Shown here: positions 33,189 through 42,405 of the stretch, piece after piece
Layout: each line of letters opens with the position of its first letter
How positions within the stretch are numbered: the first letter of the stretch is position 1
Assembly: GCF_900163635.1 (NCBI RefSeq)
Contig: NZ_FUID01000065.1
Coordinates: 1 to 42,405, forward strand
Length of the DNA: 42,405 nucleotides
Reading direction: 5' to 3'
Source: Leucobacter sp. 7(1)
GTDB taxonomy: Bacteria; Actinomycetota; Actinomycetes; Actinomycetales; Microbacteriaceae
Position numbers and translations under genes: made by a program
The notes under the pieces: generated by a model
Told to the model about the DNA's origin: nothing
Databases searched by the model: none
What the model saw: only the letters and a program-made list of their open reading frames with translations

Positions 33189-33245
33189 CGTCCGCACGCA
33201 CGTGATCCCCACTCACTTGATCCCTCACTCACTCAGGAGACTCCC

Positions 33246-34757
33246 GTGAAGAACCCCTTCGGTCGCGCCCAGCGCACCACCACAGCGATCGCCGCGGTCG
33301 CCGCTGCCGCTCTGCTCCTGACCGGCTGCGCCGGTGGTGGTGCCGGTGCTGCGGGCCCGGACGCCGTGATCGCGGTCGGCTCGCTCTACGAGCCTGTGAA
33401 CCTGTCGAACACCGCGGGCGGCGGGCAGGGCGTCACGGAGGCGCTCACCGGAAACGTCTACGAGGGGCTGTTCAAGCTCACGGACGAGGGTGAGGTTGAG
33501 AACCTGCTCGCCGAGGACGTCACGACAAGCGAGGACGGCCTGACAGTGACGGTGACGCTGCGCGACGGTGTCACCTTCCACTCCGGCAAGGCGCTGAGCT
33601 CGGCCGATGTGAAGTCGAGCGTCGAGGCGGTCACCGCGGAGGACTCGCAGTCCGCTCGCAAGTCGAGCTTCGCCGTGATCGAGTCGATCGAGACCCCGGA
33701 TGAGCAGACTGTCGTGTTCCGCCTGAACGACCGCTCGATCTCGTTTGTCTACAACCTCAGCTACGTCTGGATCGTGAACAGCGAGGCGACGGATCTCATG
33801 AGCTCTGAGGATGGCACGGGCCCCTACACGCTCGACGAATGGAAGCGCGGCAGCAGCCTCTCGCTCACCCGGTGGGACGACTACTGGGGCGAGCCCGCCA
33901 CGAACGGTGGCGTCGAGTTCAGCTACTTCACCGACGCGACGGCCCAGAATAACGCGCTCCAGACGGGCAAGCTCGACCTCATCACGAGCGTGCAGAGCCC
34001 GGATCTGCTGGATCAGTTCGAGGGCAACGCGGACTACACGATTAGCGCGGGCAACTCCACCACCAAGGAGGTGCTTGCCTTCAATGATCGGGTCGAGCCG
34101 TTCTCCGATCCGCTCGTACGCAAAGCGCTCACCTCAGCGATTGATCGTGAGAAGCTGCTCTCCGCAATCTGGGGTGACTATGGCACGCTGATTGGGTCGA
34201 TGGTGCCGCCGACCGACCCCTGGTACGAAGACCTCACTGAGGTGAACCCGTACGATCCGGAGCTCGCACAGCGCCAGCTCGCGGAGGCGGGCTTCGCAGA
34301 CGGCTTCGCCTTCACGCTCGACACCCCGAGCTACGATCCGCACCCTGTCGTCGCAGAGTTTGTGCAGTCGGAGCTCGCCAAGGTGGGCGTCACAGTGACG
34401 ATCAACACGATCAGCGCCGACGAGTGGTACTCGAAGGTGTTCAAGGAGCGCGACTTCGAAGCGACGCTGCAGGAACACGTGAACGACCGCGACGTTGTCT
34501 GGTACGGCAACCCGGACTTTTACTGGGGCTACGACAACGCCGATGTGCAGCGCTGGGTGACCGAGGCTGAGCAGGCACCGGATGAGGCCGCACAGACCGA
34601 ACTCCTGAAGCAGGTCAACCGGCAGATCGCGGAGGACGCGGCAAGTGCCTGGTTGTACCTCTTCCCGCAGATCGTCGTGTCCGCGAGCGACGTCACCGGC
34701 TACCCGGTGAACGGCCTGAACTCCCAGTTCTTCGCCTACGACATCGTCAAGGGCTAA
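33246..34757 (+). CDS. Peptide ABC transporter substrate-binding lipoprotein
   Basis: A 503-residue extracytoplasmic binding protein of the DppA/OppA family (SBP_bac_5). Seen: a Sec lipoprotein signal with lipobox LLTGC and lipidated Cys28; the family region GVTFHSGKALSSADVKSSVE; and a two-lobed fold through FAYDIVKG. GTG 33246 has AGGAGA 6 nt upstream. It is first in a five-gene importer. The ligand is probably a di- or oligopeptide, though opines, nickel or glycosides are transported by relatives. Confidence 0.9.
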   Translation: MKNPFGRAQRTTTAIAAVAAAALLLTGCAGGGAGAAGPDAVIAVGSLYEPVNLSNTAGGGQGVTEALTGNVYEGLFKLTDEGEVENLLAEDVTTSEDGLTVTVTLRDGVTFHSGKALSSADVKSSVEAVTAEDSQSARKSSFAVIESIETPDEQTVVFRLNDRSISFVYNLSYVWIVNSEATDLMSSEDGTGPYTLDEWKRGSSLSLTRWDDYWGEPATNGGVEFSYFTDATAQNNALQTGKLDLITSVQSPDLLDQFEGNADYTISAGNSTTKEVLAFNDRVEPFSDPLVRKALTSAIDREKLLSAIWGDYGTLIGSMVPPTDPWYEDLTEVNPYDPELAQRQLAEAGFADGFAFTLDTPSYDPHPVVAEFVQSELAKVGVTVTINTISADEWYSKVFKERDFEATLQEHVNDRDVVWYGNPDFYWGYDNADVQRWVTEAEQAPDEAAQTELLKQVNRQIAEDAASAWLYLFPQIVVSASDVTGYPVNGLNSQFFAYDIVKG

Positions 34758-34786
34758 ACCGCGCCACACAGCACACCGCACACCCT

Positions 34787-34833
34787 GACCCGCCCGGCAC
34801 GCGTTCCCCGACGGAACACGCGCCGGGCGGGTC
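34787..34833 (+). terminator. Long hairpin between the binding-protein and permease genes
   Basis: Arms of 21 nt (34787-34807 and 34813-34833) pair with two mismatches around a 5-nt loop. Such hairpins between binding-protein and permease genes usually allow only part of transcription to continue and protect the upstream mRNA, giving more binding protein than channel. Confidence 0.7.
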
Positions 34834-34869
34834 CGCGCGTGGGGGCAGCCCCACGAGAGAATGACAGAT

Positions 34870-35832
34870 ATGACTCGGTACCTCGCACGCCGGCTCGGGT
34901 TCTTGCTCGGGTCATTCGCGGTCGCCATGATCGTGATCTTCGTGCTGCTCCGGCTCCTGCCGGGGGACCCGGCGAACGCGCTGCTCTCGGTGAACGCCAC
35001 CCCAGAACAGATCGCGGCCGCCCAGGAGCAGGTCGGCTCGAACCTGCCGCTGTGGCACCAGTTCACCCTGTGGGCCGGGCAGATCCTGCGCTTCGACTTC
35101 GGCACCTCGCTCATCAGTCAGCTTCCCGTCGGCCCCGAAATCGCCGCCCGCCTCGTTGTCACCCTGCCGCTGACGGTGCTTGCCTTCCTATTGGCGGTCG
35201 TGCTCGCGCTCGTGATCGGGATCACCGCGGCCGTGAAAGCGGATCGCTGGTACGGGACGCTGCTGTCCGGCTTTTCGCAGCTCGGGATCGCGGTGCCCAC
35301 GTTCTGGGTCGGTATTTTGCTTGTCTGGCTGTTTGCCCTCGGCCTGGGCTGGCTGCCCTCCGGTGGCTTCCCGCGTGGCGACTGGGCCAACCCTGGCGAG
35401 GCGCTGACCTCGCTGATCCTCCCGGTGCTGACAATCGCGATCGTGATGAGCGCCTCCCTCGCCCGCTACGTCCGCACCGCGACGCTCGACGTGCTCGGGA
35501 GCGACTACCTGCGCACCGCACGGGCGCACGGGGCCGGCTTTGGTGAAGCGCTGATCCGACACGGTCTGCGCAACGGGTCGGTGCCGGTCATCGCGATCTT
35601 CGGCATCGAACTGTCCACGGCACTGATCGGCGCGGTCGTTGTGGAAAGCGTGTTCAGTCTCCCAGGGCTGGGAAGCCTGCTGCTCGGCGGGATCACCCAA
35701 CATGACTACGTCACCATTCAGGGCGTGCTCGTTGTCAGTACCCTGTTTGTCCTGCTTGTTGGCTTCGCCGCCGACGTGGTCCAGCGCATCGTCGACCCGC
35801 GGTTGCGCCAGAGTGTTTCGGGGAACCGATGA
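34870..35832 (+). CDS. Peptide ABC transporter permease, DppB-like
   Basis: A 320-residue inner-membrane permease with about six helices. The DppB N-terminus (RYLARRLGFLLGSFAV) is followed by LRLLPGDPANALL. The EAA loop is YLRTARAHGAGFGEALIRHGLRNG and the late segment VESVFSLPGLGSLLL is typical. ATG 34870 has GAGAGA 9 nt upstream; ATG 34861 would leave no spacing. It overlaps the next gene by 4 nt. Confidence 0.92.
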   Translation: MTRYLARRLGFLLGSFAVAMIVIFVLLRLLPGDPANALLSVNATPEQIAAAQEQVGSNLPLWHQFTLWAGQILRFDFGTSLISQLPVGPEIAARLVVTLPLTVLAFLLAVVLALVIGITAAVKADRWYGTLLSGFSQLGIAVPTFWVGILLVWLFALGLGWLPSGGFPRGDWANPGEALTSLILPVLTIAIVMSASLARYVRTATLDVLGSDYLRTARAHGAGFGEALIRHGLRNGSVPVIAIFGIELSTALIGAVVVESVFSLPGLGSLLLGGITQHDYVTIQGVLVVSTLFVLLVGFAADVVQRIVDPRLRQSVSGNR

Positions 35833-36685
35833 GTGAAGAGATCCTGACGCCGCCCCGACCTCGCACCTCCCGCGGCACTTCCCGCCGCGCAACGCTCATC
35901 CTGGGGCTCGCGCTCACCGGTGCGGTCGTGCTGCTCGCGCTCGTGTCGCTTGTGTGGCTCCCGTACGCCCAGGGGGACACGAGCGGTGGTCGGCTTGAGG
36001 CTGCGAGCCCCGCGCACTGGATCGGCACGGACAAACTGGGCCGCGACCTGTTTACCCAGCTCATGATCGGGGCACGAATCGCGCTCAGCGTGGGGGCGGG
36101 TTCCGTAGCGATCGCCGCCGTGCTCGGGATCACCCTGGGGCTCGTTGCGGCGTTTGCGCGTCCCTGGTTTGATGACACGCTCTCCGCCTGGCTCGACGTG
36201 ATGATCGCCTTCCCCGTGCTGTTGCTCGCGATGCTCATCGTCGCGGTGCAGGGGGCCTCGCTCGGCTCGGTGATTCTTGCGATTGGACTGGGTCTGTCCG
36301 CGGTGATCGCGCGCCTCACTCGGGTGCTTGCGAAACGAGTGCTCCAGGAACAGTACATCACCGCGGCGCGCACGAGTGGTACGCGCTGGCCCGGGATCGT
36401 GTTCGGCCACGTGCTGCCCAACATCGCCCCCATGCTCGCGTCGGCGCTTGCCCTGCAGTTCGGGATCGCCGTGCTCGCCGAAGCGAGCCTCAGCTATCTT
36501 GGCCTCGGGGCCCCGCCGCCCAACGCATCGTGGGGGCGCCTCCTGCAGGAGGCGCAGGGCACCGTGCTCACGGCCCCGCTTGGCGCAATCGTGCCGGGCG
36601 TCGCGCTTGTTGTGCTCGTGCTCGGTGTCAACTTCATCGCGGACGGCCTACGCGTCTTTACTGATCCCACGACCCGGAGAGCCCG

Positions 36686-36689
<4 letters not shown>
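35829..36689 (+). CDS. Peptide ABC transporter permease, DppC-like
   Basis: A 286-residue permease partner with about six helices. The DppC marker HWIGTDKLGRDLFTQLMIGAR is present, as are the EAA loop ITAARTSGTRWPGIVFGHVLPN and SYLGLGAPPPNASWGRLL. It starts in an ATGA overlap with the DppB-like gene and ends in another with the first ATPase gene. Confidence 0.92.
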
Positions 36690-37542
<853 letters not shown>

Positions 37543-37546
<4 letters not shown>

Positions 37547-38328
37547 GTCTGCTGGAATTGCGCGAGGCGAGCTTCGCCTACGGAAAACGCACGGTTGTGC
37601 ACGACGCATCACTCAGCGTCGCGGCCGGTGAAACTGTCGGGCTCGTGGGGGAGTCCGGATCCGGCAAGTCCACGATTCTGTCTCTGCTGCTCGGGCTGCG
37701 CGCGCCGCAGGCTGGGGAGGTCCGGTTCGACGGCGCAACGCTCCGGCTGCGGGATCGCGCGCAGATGCGGCGCTTCCGCGCCAGCGTGCAGACAGTGTTC
37801 CAAGACCCATACTCCTCGCTCGACCCGCGGCAGCGGATCGACCGCATCGTGGGGGAGCCGCTGCGCTCGCTTGGACTTGCCACCGGCACCGCAGCTCGGT
37901 CTCGCGTGGCGGCGGCGATTGCGGCTGTCGGTCTGCCCGAGGATACGCTCGAGCGGTACCCGCACGAGTTCTCCGGTGGTCAACGCCAGCGGATCGCCAT
38001 CGCACGGGCAACAGTGTCGAACCCCCGCGTACTGCTCGCGGATGAGCCGGTAAGCGCGCTCGACGTTACGACGCGCACCCAAGTCATCGATCTCCTCACC
38101 GAGCTGCGCGCGGAGCGCGGGTTGGCGTTGATCATGGTGTCGCACGATCTCAGCGCGGTCGCGGCGGTCTGCGAGCGCACCGTCGTCCTCCGAGAGGGGC
38201 GCGTCGTCGAGGAAGGGCCCACACGCACGATCCTCACGCACCCCACAACGGAGTACGCCCGGGAGCTCGTGGCTGCGGTGCCGCGGCTGCGGCGGCGCAG
38301 CCCGGAGCCCCCGGGCGCAAGCGCTTAG
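37543..38328 (+). CDS. Peptide ABC transporter ATP-binding protein, DppF-like
   Basis: A 261-residue second ATPase of the importer. Walker A GESGSGKS (36-43), VFQDPYSSLDPRQ, signature FSGGQ (143-147) and the aspartate/glutamate of LLADEP are intact. It starts in an ATGA overlap with the first ATPase gene; a longer frame from 37441 lies in that gene. Its stop overlaps the end of the convergent hutI by 4 nt, with no terminator visible between. Confidence 0.92.
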
Positions 38329-39527
38329 ATGGCGCGCTCGCCTGCCCGCCACACGGCCGCGGTGAGCGGCATGCCCGGGCGGTAGGCAAGGTGCGTCGCG
38401 GCGGGTGCCTCAAGCAGATGTAGATCGGCCCGGGCCCCGGGCTCGATGACGCCGACGCGGCGCTGGATCGCGCCGCTCGGGTCCCGCCACCCGTCCTCGT
38501 GCATGCCAAGGGCGATCGCGCCACCGAGGGTCGCAGCACGCACGGCCTCGGTGATCGTGAGCCCCATCTGCAGCACGGCAGTTGCGACACAGAATGCCAT
38601 CGAACTCGTATACGAGGTCCCGGGGTTGCCGTTCGAGGCAATGGCCACGGTGACCCCAGCATCGAGGAGCTGCCGAGCCGGGGCCAACGGCATCCGGGTC
38701 GAGAGATCGCAGGCGGGCAGCACAGTCGCGACTGTGCCGCGGGTCCCGTCCGCCCATGACTCCGCGAGCGCCGAGATGTCGGCGTCGCTCAAGAACCCGA
38801 CGTGATCCACGCTCAGGGACCCGTGCTCCACCGCGATCTGCACCCCGGGGCCGTGCCCGAGCTGGTTTCCGTGGACGCGTGTCGCGAGGCCGTGCCGCCG
38901 GGCGGCGTCGAGCACTCGCGCCGACGCCGCCCGGTCGAAGGCGCCCTCCTCGCAGAACACGTCCACAGCGCTCACAAACGGGGCGACCGCGTCAAGCATT
39001 GATCCCGTCACGAGGTCGAGATACGCGGCCGGGTCTGATCCGGCAGGCACCACGTGCGCTCCGAGGAAGGTCACCGCGTCGGCGTGACGGCCCGCGATCT
39101 GGGCCGCGCGCACCTCGTCCGGCGTGGTGAGGCCGTAGCCTGTCTTTGTCTCCAGGGTTGTCGTGCCGCCGCGCCGGGCCTCGGCAACGAGTCGCGTCAG
39201 ATTCGCTTCAAGCTCCGCGTCCGATGCGGCACGGGTTGCCTCGACAGTGACGTTGATCCCTCCGGCGGCGTACGCCTCGCCGGCCATGCGGGCCTCGAAC
39301 TCCGCGGTGCGGTCCCCGGCGAATACGAGGTGCGAATGGGAGTCGACCCAGCCGGGCAGGAGCGCCCGCCCGGCTGCGTCGAAGCGCTCGTCCGCCGCTG
39401 GTGCGTCGGCAGCCGCACCCACCCATGCGATCACGCCGTCGGCGACGACAACCGCGGCGTCGCGGAGCCGCTCACCCACGTTTGTCGTCAGTTCGCCGAT
39501 GTTGTCGATCACCAGTGTGTGCGTCAT
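38325..39527 (-). CDS. hutI: Imidazolonepropionase
   Basis: A 400-residue amidohydrolase that opens imidazolone-5-propanoate to N-formimidoyl-glutamate, the third hut step. Metal-site residues are seen at His64 and His66 (DSHSHLVFAG), His219 (RVHGNQLGHG) and His242 (DHVGFL). The usual metal/catalytic aspartate (ASDxNPG in relatives) is Asn299 in IASNGNPGTSY. GGGxxVTVEATRA-like and LETKTGYGLT motifs support the assignment. It follows hutU by 26 bp with GGGAGA as ribosome binding site, so hutU-hutI is an operon. Confidence 0.92.
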   Translation of the reverse strand: MTHTLVIDNIGELTTNVGERLRDAAVVVADGVIAWVGAAADAPAADERFDAAGRALLPGWVDSHSHLVFAGDRTAEFEARMAGEAYAAGGINVTVEATRAASDAELEANLTRLVAEARRGGTTTLETKTGYGLTTPDEVRAAQIAGRHADAVTFLGAHVVPAGSDPAAYLDLVTGSMLDAVAPFVSAVDVFCEEGAFDRAASARVLDAARRHGLATRVHGNQLGHGPGVQIAVEHGSLSVDHVGFLSDADISALAESWADGTRGTVATVLPACDLSTRMPLAPARQLLDAGVTVAIASNGNPGTSYTSSMAFCVATAVLQMGLTITEAVRAATLGGAIALGMHEDGWRDPSGAIQRRVGVIEPGARADLHLLEAPAATHLAYRPGMPLTAAVWRAGERAI

Positions 39528-39553
39528 GATGTCGGTTCTCCCATGCCCTCTTC

Positions 39554-41251
39554 TTACCAGGCTTCGTCGGTGTTGCGGATCGTCGGCGTCATCGGGACGC
39601 GGACCCCGCGCTCCGCGGCGACATCAACCGCCCGCTTGTAGCCGGCGTCGACGTGCCGGATCACGCCCATGCCGGGATCGTTGGTGAGCAGGCGCTGCAA
39701 CTTCTCGGCAGCGAGTGGCGTACCGTCCGCCACGGAGACCTGGCCGGAGTGGATCGAGCGGCCGATGCCCACCCCGCCGCCGTGGTGCAGGGATACCCAG
39801 GTCGCGCCCGAGGACGCGGCCGTCAGCGCATTCAGCAGTGGCCAGTCCGCGATCGCATCGGAGCCGTCGGCCATCGCCTCGGTCTCGCGGTACGGGGACG
39901 CAACCGAGCCCGAATCGAGGTGATCGCGCCCGATCACGATCGGTGCACTGATCTTGCCCTCGGCGACGAGCTCGTTGAAGCGCACGGCGGCCTTCGCGCG
40001 GTCGCCGTAGCCGAGCCAGCAGATGCGGGCGGGCAGTCCCTCAAACTCGACACGCTCCTGTGCGGCGCGGATCCAACGGTGCAGGTGTGCGTTCTCCGGG
40101 AAGAGCTCGAGCAGCGCCTCATCGGTGACGCGGATGTCCTCGGGGTCGCCTGAGAGCGCAGCCCAGCGGAACGGGCCGAGGCCCTCGCAGAACAGTGGCC
40201 GGATGTAGGCCGGGACAAATCCGGGGAACTCGAAGGCACGGTCGTAGCCGCCCTGGCGTGCCTCATCGCGGATCGAGTTGCCGTAGTCAAAGACCTCGGC
40301 ACCGGCGTCCTGGAACTCAACCATTGCCTGCACGTGCGCAGCCATTGCGGCGCGGGCGTCACGGGTGAAGCCCTCGGGGTCGGCCTCGGCGCGGGCGAGG
40401 CGATCCGCCACGTCGTAGCCGATGGGAAGGTAGGAGAGCGGATCGTGCGCGCTCGTCTGATCCGTCACGATGTCGATGGTGATCTCACCGGCGCGGTGGC
40501 GACGCAGGATCTCCGGGAACACCTCGGCGGCGTTGCCCACGAGTCCGACCGACAGACCGCGGCGCTCGTCCTTCGCCTGCTGCACCTTGGCGAGAGCCTC
40601 GTCGAGGTCGGTGGTGACCTCGTCAAGATAGCGCTTGCCCGCGCGGCGCTGCAGGTGCGATTCGTCGACGTCCACAATGAGGCAGGCACCGTCGTTGAGA
40701 GTGACCGAGAGCGGCTGGGCACCGCCCATGCCGCCGCAGCCGCCGGTGAGGGTGATCGTGCCGGCCAGCGTTCCGTCGAAGCGCTTGCGTGCGATTGCCG
40801 CGAAGGTCTCGAAGGTGCCCTGCAGAATGCCCTGGGTGCCGATGTAGATCCATGATCCGGCGGTCATCTGGCCGTACATCATGAGCCCCTCGGCCTCGAG
40901 CTTGCGGAACTCGGGCCAGGTCGCCCAGTCGCCCACGAGATTTGAGTTCGCGATCAGCACGCGGGGTGCCCACACGTTGGTGCGGAACACGCCGACGGGC
41001 TTGCCCGACTGCACGAGCAGGGTCTCATCCTCTTCGAGATCGCGCAGCGTGTCGACGATCGCGTCGTAGGCTTCCCAGCTGCGTGCGGCGCGGCCGGTAC
41101 CGCCGTAGACGACGAGGTCATCGGGGCGCTCGGCGACCTCGGGGTCGAGGTTGTTCATCAGCATTCGCAGGGGGGCTTCGGTTTGCCAGCTCTTGGCCGA
41201 GATCTCGGTGCCGCGGGGTGCGCGGACGGGACGGGCGCCGGGAAGAGTCAT
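39554..41251 (-). CDS. hutU: Urocanate hydratase (urocanase)
   Basis: A 565-residue cytoplasmic enzyme that hydrates urocanate to imidazolone propionate using tightly bound NAD+ as an electrophile. Seen: the NAD-binding region [20 protein letters not shown], the family block [20 protein letters not shown], the ICWLGYGDR segment with the active-site cysteine, and [15 protein letters not shown] near the end. ATG 41251 has GAAAGGA 7 nt upstream; a longer frame to 41512 crosses the promoter region and is rejected. It is first in hutU-hutI. Confidence 0.96.
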   Translation of the reverse strand: MTLPGARPVRAPRGTEISAKSWQTEAPLRMLMNNLDPEVAERPDDLVVYGGTGRAARSWEAYDAIVDTLRDLEEDETLLVQSGKPVGVFRTNVWAPRVLIANSNLVGDWATWPEFRKLEAEGLMMYGQMTAGSWIYIGTQGILQGTFETFAAIARKRFDGTLAGTITLTGGCGGMGGAQPLSVTLNDGACLIVDVDESHLQRRAGKRYLDEVTTDLDEALAKVQQAKDERRGLSVGLVGNAAEVFPEILRRHRAGEITIDIVTDQTSAHDPLSYLPIGYDVADRLARAEADPEGFTRDARAAMAAHVQAMVEFQDAGAEVFDYGNSIRDEARQGGYDRAFEFPGFVPAYIRPLFCEGLGPFRWAALSGDPEDIRVTDEALLELFPENAHLHRWIRAAQERVEFEGLPARICWLGYGDRAKAAVRFNELVAEGKISAPIVIGRDHLDSGSVASPYRETEAMADGSDAIADWPLLNALTAASSGATWVSLHHGGGVGIGRSIHSGQVSVADGTPLAAEKLQRLLTNDPGMGVIRHVDAGYKRAVDVAAERGVRVPMTPTIRNTDEAW

Positions 41252-41300
41252 GCTCGGGTCCTTTCGGGAGGGGCGTTGCGACCGTGCAACGCATGACTCC

Positions 41301-41306
41301 ATCCCA
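41301..41306 (-). promoter_or_regulatory. -10-like element (TGGGAT) of hutU
   Basis: On the minus strand TGGGAT would give a start near 41294 and a 43-nt leader. That places the hut palindrome at about -62, matching hutG and hutH. It was found by applying that spacing, so it is a prediction. Confidence 0.35.
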
Positions 41307-41347
41307 TCGTGTGCAGCGGGGGCGAACAACGCGGCACGACGGCTCAC

Positions 41348-41367
41348 TGTCCGGTATCCCAGACAGA
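41348..41367. promoter_or_regulatory. Second HutR-type operator, hutU-regulator divergent region
   Basis: CTGTCCGGTATCCCAGACAG is a 20-bp imperfect palindrome. Its central 16 bp match the hutG/hutH site at 14 of 16 positions. A further half-like TCTGGGAATCGGG lies at about 41387-41398. Confidence 0.65.
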
Positions 41368-41411
41368 GTGGCGCGGCTCTCACTCTCTGGGAATCGGGGA
41401 CGCGGAGGCCG

Positions 41412-41417
41412 TACGCT
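41412..41417 (+). promoter_or_regulatory. -10 element (TACGCT) of the GlxA-type regulator; leaderless start predicted
   Basis: TACGCT ends 6 nt before ATG 41424 with no separate ribosome binding site. Confidence 0.5.
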
Positions 41418-41423
41418 GGGGGT

Positions 41424-42404
41424 ATGAGGAGAGTCGCGGTTGTGGTGCTCGAAGGGGCGAAACCCCTGGACGTGGGAATCCCCGCGCAGGTGTTCACCGA
41501 GCGCAGCAGCATGCCCTACACCGTAGATGTGTGCGGGGTGCGACCGGGCCTGATTGCGGGCGGGGACGGCCTGTCCTACCACGTGGAGCACGGTCTCGAA
41601 GCGCTCGAGCGCGCGGACCTGATCTTCGTCCCCGGCACCCGCAATCCCGACCGCGATCCGCCCCCCGCAGAGCTGACCCAGGCGCTGCGCACCGCGCACG
41701 CGCGAGGGGCGCGGCTCGCGGCGATCTCGACCGGTGCATTTGCGCTCGCCGAGACGGGACTGCTCAACGGGAAGCGCGCCACAACCCACTGGCATTACTC
41801 GCAGATTCTCGCGGAACGCTACCCCGAGATTCAGGTCGACGAGCGCGTGCTTTTTGTCGATGAGGGGTCCGTGCTCACCTCCGCCGGTGCCGCATCCGGG
41901 ATCGACCTGTGCCTGCACATCCTGCGAAAGGAGGCCGGGATGGCGGTCGCCAATCATGCCGCACGCCGCCTCGTTGCGGCCCCGTACCGGAGTGGGGGAC
42001 AGGCCCAGTATTTGCCGCAGGGGGTCCCGGCTCCGCACGGCGAGCGTTTCACGCAGACCCGCGAGTGGGCGCTGCGACACCTCGCCGAGCCGCTCGGCAT
42101 CGCGCAACTCGCCGCGCACGCGCGGGTGTCATCCCGCACTTTCTCCCGCCGGTTCCTTGACGAGACCGGGTACTCCCCGATGCAGTGGATCATGCGGGCG
42201 CGGGTGGACCGCGCGCGCGAACTGCTTGAGGAGACACATCTCGGCGTTGATGAGATTGCCGCCGAGGTTGGGCTCGGCTCGGCCACCAACCTGCGACGCC
42301 ACTTCCGTGCCGTGCTCGGCACCACGCCGACCGACTACCGCAGCACCTTCTCCCGTCCAAGATCGCTCGGAGTACGCCGCGTCCGATTCGTCCGAACCCG
42401 TTAA
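41424..42404 (+). CDS. GlxA-family AraC-type regulator with DJ-1/PfpI domain
   Basis: A 326-residue regulator. An N-terminal DJ-1/PfpI (glutamine amidotransferase-like) domain (about 1-190) is fused to a C-terminal AraC double helix-turn-helix (about 210-305; [16 protein letters not shown] and [18 protein letters not shown]). At the nucleophile elbow, [11 protein letters not shown], the residue is Ser102 where many relatives have Cys, so no catalysis is expected. It diverges from hutU and shares its intergenic operator, but its own targets are unknown. The first 41424 ATG is chosen; longer frames cross the promoter. The gene is complete, ending one base before the window edge. Confidence 0.87.
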   Translation: MRRVAVVVLEGAKPLDVGIPAQVFTERSSMPYTVDVCGVRPGLIAGGDGLSYHVEHGLEALERADLIFVPGTRNPDRDPPPAELTQALRTAHARGARLAAISTGAFALAETGLLNGKRATTHWHYSQILAERYPEIQVDERVLFVDEGSVLTSAGAASGIDLCLHILRKEAGMAVANHAARRLVAAPYRSGGQAQYLPQGVPAPHGERFTQTREWALRHLAEPLGIAQLAAHARVSSRTFSRRFLDETGYSPMQWIMRARVDRARELLEETHLGVDEIAAEVGLGSATNLRRHFRAVLGTTPTDYRSTFSRPRSLGVRRVRFVRTR

Positions 42405-42405
42405 T

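Overview
The window is a high-GC chromosomal segment with dense ATGA/GTGA gene overlaps, many GTG/TTG starts, few U-tract terminators, an actinobacterial tmRNA tag (ATSKRTDFALAA), an RF2 gene with no programmed frameshift and an actinobacterial-type heme gene order. This points to an actinobacterium, most likely Microbacteriaceae; a Leucobacter-like genus is my best guess from gene order and tag, but it is not proven. I see no transposase, integrase, phage gene, CRISPR array or tRNA gene. Most of the window is ordinary metabolism; the interest lies in regulatory sites and in a few changed active-site residues.

Region by region. (1) 1-8 kb, polyamine module: a putrescine-type class III aminotransferase and an Lrp/AsnC regulator (minus strand) diverge from a spermidine/putrescine ABC importer (potD-potA-potB-potC). 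A terminator-like double hairpin and a structured leader follow, then an APC-family putrescine permease. (2) 8-10.1 kb: a divergent YczE membrane protein / MocR-type PLP regulator pair. (3) 10.1-15.3 kb, housekeeping: prfB, ftsE-ftsX, smpB, a TetR gene and ssrA (tmRNA) with its terminator. FtsE carries an unusual Ala-rich/acidic tail of about 180 residues. (4) 15.3-19 kb: a TetR regulator with a repeated operator, an MFS transporter and an overlapping YtcJ-like amidohydrolase. (5) 19-27.1 kb, heme module: hemA diverges from hemE-hemG(cgoX)-hemC-hemD-hemB-hemL. The cluster lacks the coproheme-pathway genes chdC/hemQ and cpfC/hemH. A motif CACATCnGAT occurs three times between hemA and hemE. (6) 27.3-42.4 kb, histidine utilisation: hutG diverges from hutH, an NCS1 permease and an IclR regulator (probable HutR). 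Then come a DUF1684 protein and a dipeptide ABC importer (dppABCDF), the convergent hutU-hutI operon, and a GlxA-type AraC regulator divergent from hutU.

How the genes work together. Polyamines enter by two routes (ABC and APC) and are transaminated, probably under the Lrp-type regulator. Histidine is degraded by HutH, HutU, HutI and HutG. The palindrome GTCTGGGATCCCAGAC lies in the hutG/hutH divergent region and a close relative lies in the hutU/glxA region. Using my predicted -10 elements, the site is centred at about -62 from the inferred start sites of hutG, hutH and hutU, which suggests one IclR-type activator controls all three. The peptide importer placed inside the hut locus may supply histidine-containing peptides; that is inference.

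At least eight genes (yczR, prfB, ftsE, hemE, hutG, the iclR gene, the DUF1684 gene and the glxA-like gene) have a TAnnnT -10 element ending 3-9 nt before the start codon and no clear ribosome binding site, so they are predicted to be leaderless.
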